NCBI RefSeq assembly: GCF_023953965.1
Contig: NZ_JAMLIX010000001.1
Span: 1,302,501-1,366,500, forward strand
Direction: 5' to 3'
Source of the DNA: Bosea sp. (in: a-proteobacteria)
GTDB taxonomy: Bacteria > Pseudomonadota > Alphaproteobacteria > Rhizobiales > Beijerinckiaceae
Length of the DNA stretch: 64,000 bases
Numbering within the stretch: position 1 is the first letter of the stretch; each line of letters begins with the position of its first letter. A program made the position numbers and the translations under genes. Under the pieces are notes generated by a model. It was not told the DNA's origin and made no database searches. It saw only the letters and a program-made list of their open reading frames with translations. Shown here in pieces: positions 42,666-51,783 of this stretch.

Positions 42666-45600
42666 ATGAACATAAACCTTTCACGACGAGGCTTTCTTAA
42701 ACTGGCGGGAGCCGGCGGTGCCGCCACGGTGGTCGGGGCCATGGGCTTCGGCGAGGCCGAGGCGGCGGTCGCGGCCCATGTGCGGCCCTTCAAGCTCGCC
42801 ACGATGACCGAGACCCGCAACATCTGCACCTATTGCTCGGTCGCCTGCGGAATCATCATGTATTCCAAGGGCGACTACAAGGCGGGCGAGAAGGCCGACC
42901 TGATCCATGTCGAAGGCGACGCCGACCATCCGACCAATCGCGGCACGCTCTGCCCCAAGGGCGCGGCGCTGAAGGACTACGTCAAGGCCGAGACGCGCCT
43001 GACCCGCCCGCGCCGCCGCGCGCCGGGCTCGGACCGCTGGCAGGACATCTCCTGGGACGAGGCCTTCGACAAGATCGCCCGCGCCCTCAAGGACGACCGC
43101 GACGCCAACCTGATCGAGAAGAACGAGAAGGGGGTGACGGTCAACCGCTGGACGAGCACCGGCTTCCTCGCGGCGTCCGCCACCACGAACGAAACGGCAT
43201 GGCTGACCTACAAGGCGGTCAGATCCATGGGAATCGTCGGCTTCGACAACCAGGCGCGAGTCTGACACGGCCCCACGGTGTCCAGTTTGGGCCCGAGTTT
43301 CGGCCGTGGCGCGATGACGAATTCCTGGACCGACATCCGGAATACCGATCTCGTCGTGATCATGGGCGGCAACGCCGCCGAAGCCCATCCTTGCGGCTTC
43401 AAATGGGTGACGGAAGCCAAGGCGCATCGCGGCGCGAAGCTGATCGTCGTCGATCCGCGCTTCAACCGCTCCGCCTCGGTGTCGGACTATTACGCGCCGA
43501 TCCGCCCGGGCTCCGACATCGCCTTCCTGATGGGGGTGATCCGCTGGTGCATCGCCAACGACAAGATCCAGTGGGACTATGTCCGCAACTACACCAATGT
43601 GTCCTATCTGGTGCGTGACGACTTCGGCTGGCAGGACGGCATGTTCACCGGCTACGACGAGAAGACGCGCAACTACGACCAGTCGAGCTGGGAATACCAG
43701 ATCGGCGAGGACGGCTTCGTCCTGACCGACGAGACGCTGACGCATCCGCGCTGCGTCTGGAACCTGCTCAAGCAGCATGTCGAGCCCTATACGCCGGAGT
43801 TCGTCGAGAACGTCTGCGGCACGCCGAAGGAGCGCTATCTCAAGATCTGCGAGATGATCGGCGCGACATCGGCCCGCGACAAGGCGATGACCTCGATGTA
43901 CGCGCTCGGCTGGACCCAGCATTCCAAGGGCGCGCAGAACATCCGCGGCATGGCGATGCTCCAGCTCCTGCTCGGCAATATCGGCATCGCCGGCGGCGGC
44001 ATGAACGCGCTGCGCGGCCACTCCAACATCCAGGGCCTGACCGATATCGGCCTGATGTCGAACCTGATCCCCGGCTATCTGGCGATCCCCAAGGAGAGCG
44101 AGCCCGACTTCGAGACCTATATGTCGACCAGGGGCAACAAGCCGCTGCGCCCCAACCAGATGAGCTACTGGCAGAACTACCGCAAGTTCATGGTCAGCTT
44201 CATGAAGTCGATGTGGGGCGACAAGGCCACGGCGGAGAACGGCTGGGGCTATGACTGGCTGCCCAAGCTCGACGTGCCCGAATATGACGCGATGCGCATG
44301 TTCGAGATGGCGAACCAGGGCAAGGTCAACATCTACTTCTTCCAGGGCTTCAACCCGCTGATGGCGTTCCCCAACCGCGCCAAGCTGACGGAAGCCTTCT
44401 CGAAGGTGAAGCTCATCGTGGTCATGGACCCGCTGGAAACGGAGACCGCTTCCTTCTGGGAGAACCACGGCATCTACAACGACGTCGACCCGGCGAAGAT
44501 CCAGACCGAGGTGCTGGAGCTGCCGTCCACCTGCTTCGCCGAGGACGAAGGCGCCACGGTGAACTCGGGGCGCTGGCTGCAATGGCACTGGGCGGGGGCG
44601 ACCCCGCCGGGCGAGGCCAGGACCGATGTCTGGATCATGGCCAACATCTTCCTGCGCGTGCGGGAGCTCTACCGCCGCGAGGGCGGGCGCGCGCCGGAAC
44701 CGATCCTCAACCTGACCTGGGATTATGCGCATCCCTCGGAACCGACGGCGGCGGAGCTGGCCAAGGAGATGAACGGGCGGGCGCTGCAGACGCTCTACGA
44801 CCCGGCCGATCCGACCAAGGTCCTGCTCGAGGCCGGGCAGCAATTGCCGACTTTCGGCCTGATGCGCGACGACGGCTCGACCAACGGAAGCTGCTGGATC
44901 TACACCGGCTCGTGGACGCAGGCCGGCAACATGATGGCGCGGCGCGACAACAGCGATCCGGGCGGCATGGGCACGTTCCAGAACTGGTCGTTCGCCTGGC
45001 CGGCCAATCGGCGGGTGCTCTACAACCGCGCCTCCTGCGACCTCGACGGCAACCCCTGGGACCCCAGCCGCAAGCTGATCGCCTGGGACGGCGCGAAATG
45101 GGCCGGCGTCGACGTGCCGGACATCGCGCCGAACGCCAAGCCGCGCGAGGTCGGGCCGTTCATCATGAATCCCGAAGGCACGAGCCGGCTGTTCTCGCGG
45201 CGGCTGATGCGGGACGGGCCGTTCCCGACCCATATGGAGCCGTTCGAAAGCCCGGTCGCCAATCCGTTCAACCCGAAGATGAAGGGCAATCCGGTGGCGC
45301 GGATATTCCCGGACGATCTGGCGGGCCTCGGCTCCAGCGCCGACTACCCCTATGTCGCGACCTCGTACCGGCTGACCGAGCACTTCCACTACTGGACCAA
45401 GCACAACCGGGTGAATGCCGTGAACCAGCCCGAGTTCTTCGTCGAGATCAGCGAGCAGCTGGCGGCGGAGAAGGGCATCGTCAAGGGCGGCCGGGTGCGG
45501 GTGTGGTCGAGCCGCGGCCAGGTCTGGGCCAAGGCCGTGGTCACAAAGCGGATCAGGCCGCTGATCTGCAACGGCAAGCCGGTCCATGTCGTCGGCATCC

Positions 45601-45746
45601 CGATCCACTGGGGCTTCAAGGGCGCGGCGCGCAAGGGCTTCGGCTCGAACACGCTGGGGCCATTCGTCGGCGACGCCAATATCAACACGCCGGAGTTCAA
45701 GGCCTATCTCGTGAACATCGAAGCGGCCGGGGAGGCGGTGTCATGA
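42666..45746 (+). CDS. fdoG: formate dehydrogenase alpha subunit, selenocysteine-containing (FdnG/FdoG type)
   Basis: This molybdopterin subunit of membrane-linked formate dehydrogenase is 1026 residues with selenocysteine at residue 200. It opens with a Tat signal (NLSRRGFLKLAG), then the iron-sulfur cysteines C54, C57, C61 and C96 (ICTYCSVACG, GTLCPKG). The frame meets TGA at 43263-43265; reading it as Sec gives DNQARV-U-HGPTVSSLG, the conserved FdnG/FdoG active site, and homology continues without break to 45746 (LRGHSNIQGLTDIG, LIVVMDPLETETASFWE). A hairpin follows the UGA. ATG 42666 follows AAAGGACGG. The beta-subunit gene overlaps by ATGA. The enzyme oxidises formate on the periplasmic side and passes electrons to the beta and gamma subunits. 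Confidence 0.96.
43263..43265 (+). other. selenocysteine UGA codon
   Basis: This in-frame TGA lies at codon 200 of the alpha subunit, exactly where FdnG/FdoG enzymes carry selenocysteine (NQARV-U-HGP). The adjacent SECIS-like hairpin and the complete selA-selB-selC-selD set nearby support recoding rather than a nonsense mutation. Confidence 0.96.
43266..43308 (+). promoter_or_regulatory. bacterial SECIS hairpin
   Basis: Directly after the UGA, CACGGCC (43266-43272) pairs with GGCCGTG (43302-43308). The apical part is GG, a bulged U at 43279, GUCC, loop AGUUU, GGGC, CC. The bulged U below a 4-bp stem with a G-containing loop is the arrangement recognised by SelB in E. coli formate dehydrogenase messages. 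This folding was done by hand. Confidence 0.8.
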
Positions 45747-46741
45747 CGCAACGAGCGCCGGAGCCCGTGACGGCGGCGGCGAACCCTCCGGTCCAGCCGC
45801 TTGCCTCCAACCTCCTGCCCGGCGACGTCGTGCGGGTCTCGGCGACGGCAGCCGTGCCGGCGCCCGAGCGCGCGCTGGCCGAGGTCGCCAAGCTGATCGA
45901 CGTCTCCAAATGCATCGGCTGCAAGGCCTGCCAGAGCGCCTGCATCGAATGGAACGACACGCATCCGGAGATCGAATGGAACGTCGGGGTCTACGAGAAC
46001 CCGCACGACCTGACGCCGGACATGTTCACGCTGATGCGGTTTTCGGAATTCGAGAACCCCGCGACCAACGATCTGGAATGGCTGATCCGCAAGGACGGCT
46101 GCATGCATTGCGCCGATCCCGGCTGCCTCGAGGCCTGCCCGTCGCCCGGCGCGATCGTGCAGTATTCCAACGGCATCGTCGATTTCATCTCGGAGAACTG
46201 CATCGGCTGCGGCTATTGCGTCGCCGGCTGCCCGTTCGACATCCCGCGCATCTCGAAAACCGCGCATGTCGCGAAGAAATGCACGCTCTGCTCGGACCGC
46301 GTCGCCGTCGGCCAGGGGCCGGCCTGCGCCAAGGCCTGCCCGACGCAGGCGATCGTCTTCGGCACGAAGGAGGACATGAAGGCCCACGCCGCCGAGCGCA
46401 TCGAGGATCTGAAGTCGCGCGGTTACGACAAGGCCGGTCTCTACGACCCGCAAGGGGTCGGCGGGACGCATGTGATGTATGTGCTGCATCACGCCGACAG
46501 GCCGTCGCTCTATTCCGGCCTGCCGGACGATCCGCGGATCTCGCCGGTGGTCCAGGGCTGGAAGGGCCCGGCCAAGGCGGTGGGTCTGGCGGCCGTCGGC
46601 CTGGCGGCCGCGGGCGCGGTGCTCAACGGCCTGTTCGGCAAGGCCAATACCGTGTCGGAGCATGACGAGCAGGAGGCCGAGGAGCTGGTCGAGCGTGCGG
46701 AGGACCGGCCCGCCGCTGGCCGGGAGCAGCCCGATGCCTGA
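45743..46741 (+). CDS. fdoH: formate dehydrogenase iron-sulfur beta subunit
   Basis: This 332-residue electron-transfer subunit contains four ferredoxin-type cysteine groups: CIGCKACQSACIEW, CMHCADPGCLEACP, CIGCGYCVAGCPFDIP and CTLCSDRVAVGQGPACAKACP. A C-terminal hydrophobic segment (AVGLAAVGLAAAGAVLNGLF) would anchor it in the membrane, as in FdnH/FdoH. The N-terminal 45 residues are longer and proline-rich compared with E. coli. The ATG overlaps the alpha stop (ATGA), and its stop overlaps the gamma gene by 8 bases. Confidence 0.95.
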   Translation: MTQRAPEPVTAAANPPVQPLASNLLPGDVVRVSATAAVPAPERALAEVAKLIDVSKCIGCKACQSACIEWNDTHPEIEWNVGVYENPHDLTPDMFTLMRFSEFENPATNDLEWLIRKDGCMHCADPGCLEACPSPGAIVQYSNGIVDFISENCIGCGYCVAGCPFDIPRISKTAHVAKKCTLCSDRVAVGQGPACAKACPTQAIVFGTKEDMKAHAAERIEDLKSRGYDKAGLYDPQGVGGTHVMYVLHHADRPSLYSGLPDDPRISPVVQGWKGPAKAVGLAAVGLAAAGAVLNGLFGKANTVSEHDEQEAEELVERAEDRPAAGREQPDA

Positions 46742-47417
46742 GCGATACGCAGCGCCCGGCGACAGGATCGTCTCCAGGGAGCCGGTGGTGGTGAGCCGTT
46801 ATCGCGGCTTCACCCGGGCCAACCACTGGGTGACGGCGATCTGCATGATCGTGCTGCTGGTCTCGGGCTTCTCGCTGTTCCATCCCTGGCTGTTCTTCCT
46901 GACCGGGCTGTTCGGCGGGGGGCAGGCGACGCGCTGGCTGCATCCGATCGTCGGCGTGGCGATGTTCTTGAGCTTCTTCCTGCTGTTCCTGCAGATGTGG
47001 CGGCTCAACCTGCCGCGCCCCGAGGACGTGACCTGGAGCCGCCATATCGGCGACCTGCTCAGGGGCGACGAGGAGAAGCTGCCGGAGCTCGGCAAATACA
47101 ATGCCGGCCAGAAGGTCGTGTTCTGGGGCATGTCCGTGCTGATCGTCGTGCTGATCGCCACGGGAATCATGATCTGGCAGGAATATTTCCCGGATATCGT
47201 CTCGATCCCGACGCGGCGCATCGCCGTGGCGGTGCATGCGACGGCGGCCGTCGGCGTCTGCCTGATCTTCATCGCCCATGTCTACGCCGTCTTCTGGACG
47301 CGCGGCACGATCAGCGCGATGACGCGCGGCACCGTCACCGGCGGCTGGGCCTGGAAGCATCATCGCAAATGGCTCAGGGAACTGGCTGGACGCGCGAGCC
47401 CGAGCCAACCAAAATAA
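46734..47417 (+). CDS. fdoI: formate dehydrogenase gamma subunit (cytochrome b556)
   Basis: This 227-residue membrane subunit has four spans and histidines placed as in FdnI/FdoI for two haems b (RANHWVTAICMIVLL, WLHPIVGVAMF, VAVHATAAVGV, IAHVYAVFW). It passes electrons from the beta subunit to quinone. ATG 46734 lies inside the end of the beta gene, so translation is coupled. Confidence 0.94.
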   Translation: MPERYAAPGDRIVSREPVVVSRYRGFTRANHWVTAICMIVLLVSGFSLFHPWLFFLTGLFGGGQATRWLHPIVGVAMFLSFFLLFLQMWRLNLPRPEDVTWSRHIGDLLRGDEEKLPELGKYNAGQKVVFWGMSVLIVVLIATGIMIWQEYFPDIVSIPTRRIAVAVHATAAVGVCLIFIAHVYAVFWTRGTISAMTRGTVTGGWAWKHHRKWLRELAGRASPSQPK

Positions 47418-47468
47418 GCCTGCCGCCTTTCAACAGGGCGCGAAGTGGCCGGTCGGCCCGGAGAAGCC

Positions 47469-48380
47469 ATGTCTGCGACCCTGCAACCCGATCCCTCGCT
47501 GATTGGCGGCGTGCCCAGGGCGCGATTCGCCTTCCCGCCCGAGCCGGTCAAGCTGTTCCAGACGCGGGCGCGCCGCTTCGCCTTCCTCGCCGAGACCAGC
47601 CGGCTTGCGCCCTATCTCGCCTTTCTCGGCAGGCTGTCGATGCTGCAGGCCAGGCTTTGCGCGACCCTGCCGCCCGTCGAGCCGGTCGCAGCCGATACGC
47701 TCCGGCTCGCCGCGGCCGGCGGCATGCCGCCGATCGACCGCGCGCCGCTGGCGGCCGATCCGCTGCTTGCGGCCACGCTGACCGCGCTCTGCGACGGCGC
47801 CGGCGAGATCGACATGCCGGAGCCGGCGCGGCTGGCGCTGGAGGCGCTCGGCGCGGCCGGCGAGGACGACCGTCTCTGGCTTTTCGACAACCTGCTGGCC
47901 GACGTGATCCCTGAGGACAGCGCCGCCGTGCATCTCTTCGCCGGTGCGGCCGTTCAGGTCCATCTCGCCAGGCTCGCCGCGACGCTCGATCCCGACGCGC
48001 TCGTTCCGGTCCGGACCGGTGTCTGCCCGGCTTGCGGCGGGCGCCCCGTCACCTCATCGGTCACCGGCACGATGGGCATCGAGAACCTGCGCTATGCCAC
48101 CTGCTCCTGCTGCGCCACGCGCTGGAACGAGGTCCGCATCAAATGCCTGTGCTGCGGCTCGACCAAGGCGATCAGCTACCGCTCGGTCGAGACGGTCGAC
48201 GCCACCGTCAAGGCCGAGGTCTGCTCCGACTGCAATCACTGGGTGAAGATCCTGCGCGAGGAGAAGAACCCGACGCTCGACCCGGTCGCCGACGATGTCG
48301 GCAGCCTCGGGCTCGACGCTCTGATGAAGGAAACCGGGGTGGTGCGCGGCGGCGTCAACCTCTATCTCGCGGGCTATTGA
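47469..48380 (+). CDS. fdhE: formate dehydrogenase accessory protein FdhE
   Basis: This 303-residue cytoplasmic protein is needed for maturation of respiratory formate dehydrogenase. It has the family's rubredoxin-like cysteine pairs: CPACGG, CSCCATRWNE, IKCLCCGS and CSDCNHW in the C-terminal half. ATG 47469 follows GGAGAAG; the earlier in-frame ATG at 47445 is less likely. Its TGA shares a base with the selA ATG (TGATG). Confidence 0.93.
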   Translation: MSATLQPDPSLIGGVPRARFAFPPEPVKLFQTRARRFAFLAETSRLAPYLAFLGRLSMLQARLCATLPPVEPVAADTLRLAAAGGMPPIDRAPLAADPLLAATLTALCDGAGEIDMPEPARLALEALGAAGEDDRLWLFDNLLADVIPEDSAAVHLFAGAAVQVHLARLAATLDPDALVPVRTGVCPACGGRPVTSSVTGTMGIENLRYATCSCCATRWNEVRIKCLCCGSTKAISYRSVETVDATVKAEVCSDCNHWVKILREEKNPTLDPVADDVGSLGLDALMKETGVVRGGVNLYLAGY

Positions 48381-49768
48381 TGACCCGCCCGGTTCCAGGC
48401 TTCCGCGCGCTGCCCTCCGCCGACCAGTTCCTGCTCTCCGAAGCCGGCAGGGGGCTCGCCGCCATCTACGGCCGCGGCCCGACGCTTGCCGCGCTCCGGG
48501 CGCGCCTCGACGACGCCCGCGCCGCGATCCGCGCCGGGGAGGACGGGGCAGCCCTCGCCGCCGGTCTGGCCGGGCAGCTCGCCGCCGATCTCGCGGCGGG
48601 AAGGCAGAGCAGCTTGCGCCCGGTGCTGAACCTGACCGGCACCGTGCTGCACACCAATCTCGGCCGCGCCGTCCTGGCCGAGGAGGCGATCCGCGCCGCC
48701 GCGATCGCCATGGCGAACCCGCTGGCGCTGGAGTTCGACCTCGACGGCGGCGGGCGCGGCCAGCGCGACGACCATCTGCGCGGGCTTCTGTGCGAGCTCA
48801 CCGGTGCCGAGGACGCCACCGTCGTCAACAACAACGCCGCCGCCGTGCTGATCGCGCTGAACACGCTGGCGGCGGGGCGCGAGGCCATTGTCTCGCGCGG
48901 CGAGCTGATCGAGATCGGCGGCGCCTTCCGCATGCCCGACATCATGGCGCGGGCAGGCGCGCGGCTCGTCGAGGTCGGCACGACCAACCGCACCCATCCG
49001 CGCGACTATGCCGATGCGATCACGCCCGAGACCGGGGTGATCCTCAAGGTCCATACCTCCAACTACCGCATCGAGGGCTTCACCGCGGAGGTGCGCGCGC
49101 CGGAGCTTGCGGCCATCGCCCGCAAGGCCGGCCTGCCGCTGCTCAACGATCTCGGCTCCGGCTCGCTCGCCGACCTGTCGGACCACGGCCTGCGCCGCGA
49201 GCCGACCGTCGCCGAGGCGGTGACCGAGGGCGCCGACCTCGTGACCTTCTCCGGCGACAAGCTCCTGGGCGGGCCGCAGGCCGGCTTCATCGTCGGGCGG
49301 CGCGATCTGATCGCCGCGATCGACCGCAACCCGATGAAGCGCGCCTTGCGGCTCGACAAGATCCGCATCGCCGCGCTGGAAGCGACCTTGCGGCTCTATC
49401 GGGACCCGCAGCGCCTGCCCGAGCGCCTGCCGACGCTGCGCCTGCTGGCGCGCCCGCAGGCCGAGATCCGGGCCCAGGCCGAGCGGCTCGCCGCGCCGGT
49501 CGACGCCCTGCTGCGGCCGCATGGCTTTGCGGCCGAAGCCTGCGATTGCGCGAGCCAGGTCGGTTCCGGCGCGCTGCCGACCGACACGATCCCCTCGGCC
49601 GGCCTCAGCCTGTCCGGCGCCGGCGGCGATGCGCCCGAGCGGCTGTCGGCGCGGCTCAGGCGCCTGGACAGGCCCGTCGTCGGGCGCATCCATGCCGGCG
49701 CGCTGATCCTCGACCTGCGCTGCCTGGAGCGCGACGGCGATCTCACCGACGCGCTGGCCGGCCTATGA
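48380..49768 (+). CDS. selA: L-seryl-tRNA(Sec) selenium transferase
   Basis: This 462-residue PLP enzyme converts seryl-tRNA(Sec) to selenocysteinyl-tRNA(Sec) using selenophosphate. It has LNLTGTVLHTNLGRA, ATVVNNNAAAVLIALNTLA, EVGTTNRTHPRDY and FSGDKLLGGPQAGFI with the PLP lysine at residue 294, and ends with RIHAGALILDLR. Full length for the bacterial family. Start shares a base with the fdhE stop, and its TGA overlaps selB (ATGA). Confidence 0.97.
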   Translation: MTRPVPGFRALPSADQFLLSEAGRGLAAIYGRGPTLAALRARLDDARAAIRAGEDGAALAAGLAGQLAADLAAGRQSSLRPVLNLTGTVLHTNLGRAVLAEEAIRAAAIAMANPLALEFDLDGGGRGQRDDHLRGLLCELTGAEDATVVNNNAAAVLIALNTLAAGREAIVSRGELIEIGGAFRMPDIMARAGARLVEVGTTNRTHPRDYADAITPETGVILKVHTSNYRIEGFTAEVRAPELAAIARKAGLPLLNDLGSGSLADLSDHGLRREPTVAEAVTEGADLVTFSGDKLLGGPQAGFIVGRRDLIAAIDRNPMKRALRLDKIRIAALEATLRLYRDPQRLPERLPTLRLLARPQAEIRAQAERLAAPVDALLRPHGFAAEACDCASQVGSGALPTDTIPSAGLSLSGAGGDAPERLSARLRRLDRPVVGRIHAGALILDLRCLERDGDLTDALAGL

Positions 49769-51678
49769 TCGTCGGGACCGCCGGCCATATCGACCATGGC
49801 AAGACGGCGCTGGTGAAGGCGCTGACCGGTGTCGATGCCGACCGGCTGGCCGAGGAGAAGGCGCGCGGCATCACCATCGATCTCGGCTTCGCCTATGCCG
49901 ATCTCGGCGGCGAGAGCATCGGGTTCGTCGACGTGCCGGGCCATGAGCGGCTGGTCCACACCATGCTGGCGGGCGCGGCCGGCATCGACCTCGCGCTTCT
50001 CGTCGTCGCGGCCGATGACGGGGTGATGCCGCAGACGCGCGAGCATCTGGCGATCCTCGACCTGCTGGGCCTGAAGCGCGGCGTCGTGGCGATGACCAAG
50101 GTCGACCTGGCCGATGCCGATCGCCGCCTCGCGGTAGAGGCCGAGATCCGCGCCCTGCTCGCCGGCTCCGGCCTCGCTGCTGTGCGGATCGTCCCGGTTT
50201 CGGCCCTGACCGGCGAGGGTATCGCCGAACTTTCCGCCCTGCTGCGCGCCGAGGCCGCAGGCGTCGCGCGGCCGGAGCGCGAGCGGCTGTTCCGGCTCGC
50301 CGTCGACCGCAGCTTCACGCTCGGCGGGGTCGGGACGGTGGTGACGGGGACGGTGCTCGGCGGCGCGGCGCGCGTCGGCGACCATGTCGTCGTCAGCCCG
50401 TCCGGCCTCACGGCCCGGCTGCGTGCCATCCACGCGCAGAACAAGGCGTCGGAGAGCGGCCATGCCGGCCAGCGCTGCGCCCTCAACCTCGCCGGCGAGG
50501 GCGTGACCAAGGAGGCGATCGCGCGCGGCGACGTGGTCCTCGACCCTGCCCTGCACGCGCCGACCGTGCGCATCGATGCAAGGCTTGATGTGCTGGCCGG
50601 CGAGCCGAAGCCGATCGGCACATGGTTCCCGGCGCGGCTGCATGCCCATGCCGTCGAGGCCGGGGCCCGCATCGTGCCGCTCGGGCCGGCGATCGGGCCC
50701 GGTGAGACCGGGCTGGTCCAGCTCGTGCTCGACCGGCCGATCGCGGCTGCCGTCGGCGACCGCTTCATCCTGCGCGACGTATCGGCCTCGCGCACCATCG
50801 GCGGCGGCCGCTTCCTCGATCTGCGCGCGCCGGCGCGCCGGCGCGGCACGCCGGAGCGGCTCGCGCTGCTTAAGGCCGCCGGCAGCCCCGATCCGGTCGC
50901 GGCGTTGCGGGGCCAGCTCGCGGTCGGGCCGGTGGAGCTTGCGGCCTTCCTGCGCGACCGCTGCCTGCCGGCGGCGGGGGAGGCCGCGCTTTGCCGCGAG
51001 GCCGGGGCCGAGCGGCTCGCCGGCTGGGCGGTCGGCGTCGGGCAGATGCGGGGCCTGCGGCAGGCGCTTCTCACCAGGCTCGGGGAGTTCCACGCCGATA
51101 ATCCCGACCTCGCCGGGCTCGGGCGCGAGAAGCTCAGGCTCGGGCTGACGCCACGCCTGCCGGGCGCCGCCTTCCTCGCGCTGCTGCGGCAGGAGGCGGA
51201 GGCCGGGCGCATCGCGCTCGACGGCGCCTTCCTGCGCCTGCCCGGCCATGCGGTTCAGCTGACGCCGCAGGACCAGGCGCTGTTCGATCGCATCCATCCC
51301 CGCCTGTTGGGGGAAACGCGCTTCCGGCCGCCGCGCGTGCGCGATTTCGCCACGGCGCTCGGCGTCGACGAGAAGATCGTGCGGCGGGTGTTGAAGCTCG
51401 CGCAAAAGCTCGGGCTGACCGACCAGATCGCGCATGATCATTTCTTCGCGCGCGAGGTGACGCGCGAGATGGCGGGCATCATCCTCGCCATCGCGGCGCA
51501 GGCCGAGGATGGCTGGTTCACCGCGCCCGCCTTCCGCGACCGCGTCGAGAACGGCCGCAAGGTCGCGATCGAGATCCTCGATTTCTTCGACCGCCTCGGC
51601 GTGACCTTGCGCCGCGGCGACCTGCGCCGCATAAACCCGCATCGCATCGACCTGTTCGTCGATCCGGGCGCCGGCTGA
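49765..51678 (+). CDS. selB: selenocysteine-specific elongation factor
   Basis: This 637-residue GTPase delivers Sec-tRNA to UGA codons. It starts MIVGTAGHIDHGKTALVKALTG (P-loop), with ARGITIDLGFAY and DVPGHERLVHTML switch motifs, and MTKVDL. An EF-Tu-like body follows, then about 250 residues of winged-helix repeats that bind the SECIS hairpin (PRVRDFATALGVDEKIVRRVLKLAQ, FRDRVENGRKVAIEILDFFDR). The end matches the family, so the gene is complete. The tRNA gene starts 4 bases after its stop. Confidence 0.97.
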   Translation: MIVGTAGHIDHGKTALVKALTGVDADRLAEEKARGITIDLGFAYADLGGESIGFVDVPGHERLVHTMLAGAAGIDLALLVVAADDGVMPQTREHLAILDLLGLKRGVVAMTKVDLADADRRLAVEAEIRALLAGSGLAAVRIVPVSALTGEGIAELSALLRAEAAGVARPERERLFRLAVDRSFTLGGVGTVVTGTVLGGAARVGDHVVVSPSGLTARLRAIHAQNKASESGHAGQRCALNLAGEGVTKEAIARGDVVLDPALHAPTVRIDARLDVLAGEPKPIGTWFPARLHAHAVEAGARIVPLGPAIGPGETGLVQLVLDRPIAAAVGDRFILRDVSASRTIGGGRFLDLRAPARRRGTPERLALLKAAGSPDPVAALRGQLAVGPVELAAFLRDRCLPAAGEAALCREAGAERLAGWAVGVGQMRGLRQALLTRLGEFHADNPDLAGLGREKLRLGLTPRLPGAAFLALLRQEAEAGRIALDGAFLRLPGHAVQLTPQDQALFDRIHPRLLGETRFRPPRVRDFATALGVDEKIVRRVLKLAQKLGLTDQIAHDHFFAREVTREMAGIILAIAAQAEDGWFTAPAFRDRVENGRKVAIEILDFFDRLGVTLRRGDLRRINPHRIDLFVDPGAG

Positions 51679-51682
51679 ACGC

Positions 51683-51778
51683 GGAAGGGAATCGTCCCCG
51701 GTGGGGCGGCCGGACTTCAAATCCGGTTGGGGCAGCGAGCCTGTCCCGGGTGGGTTCGACTCCCATTCCCTTCCGCCA
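51683..51778 (+). tRNA. selC: tRNA-Sec (anticodon UCA)
   Basis: This is a 96-base selenocysteine tRNA including an encoded GCCA end. The acceptor stem is the long 8-bp type (GGAAGGGA with TCCCTTCC), the anticodon stem CCGGA/TCCGG holds the loop CTTCAAA with TCA at 51717-51719, and a long variable arm (GGGGCAGCGAGCCTGTCCC region) precedes the TTCGA loop. It lies 4 bases after selB and 5 bases before the convergent selD stop. Confidence 0.97.
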
Positions 51779-51783
51779 TCCAG

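Noticed and set aside
43263..43265. TGA as a nonsense mutation splitting the formate dehydrogenase gene
   Set aside because: The position is exactly the known selenocysteine site, a SECIS-like hairpin follows, and all sel genes are adjacent.
42681..45608. 975-codon open frame antisense to the formate dehydrogenase alpha gene
   Set aside because: GC-rich third positions keep the opposite frame open; its sequence is Arg/His/Asp-rich without any domain, and the plus strand is clearly coding.
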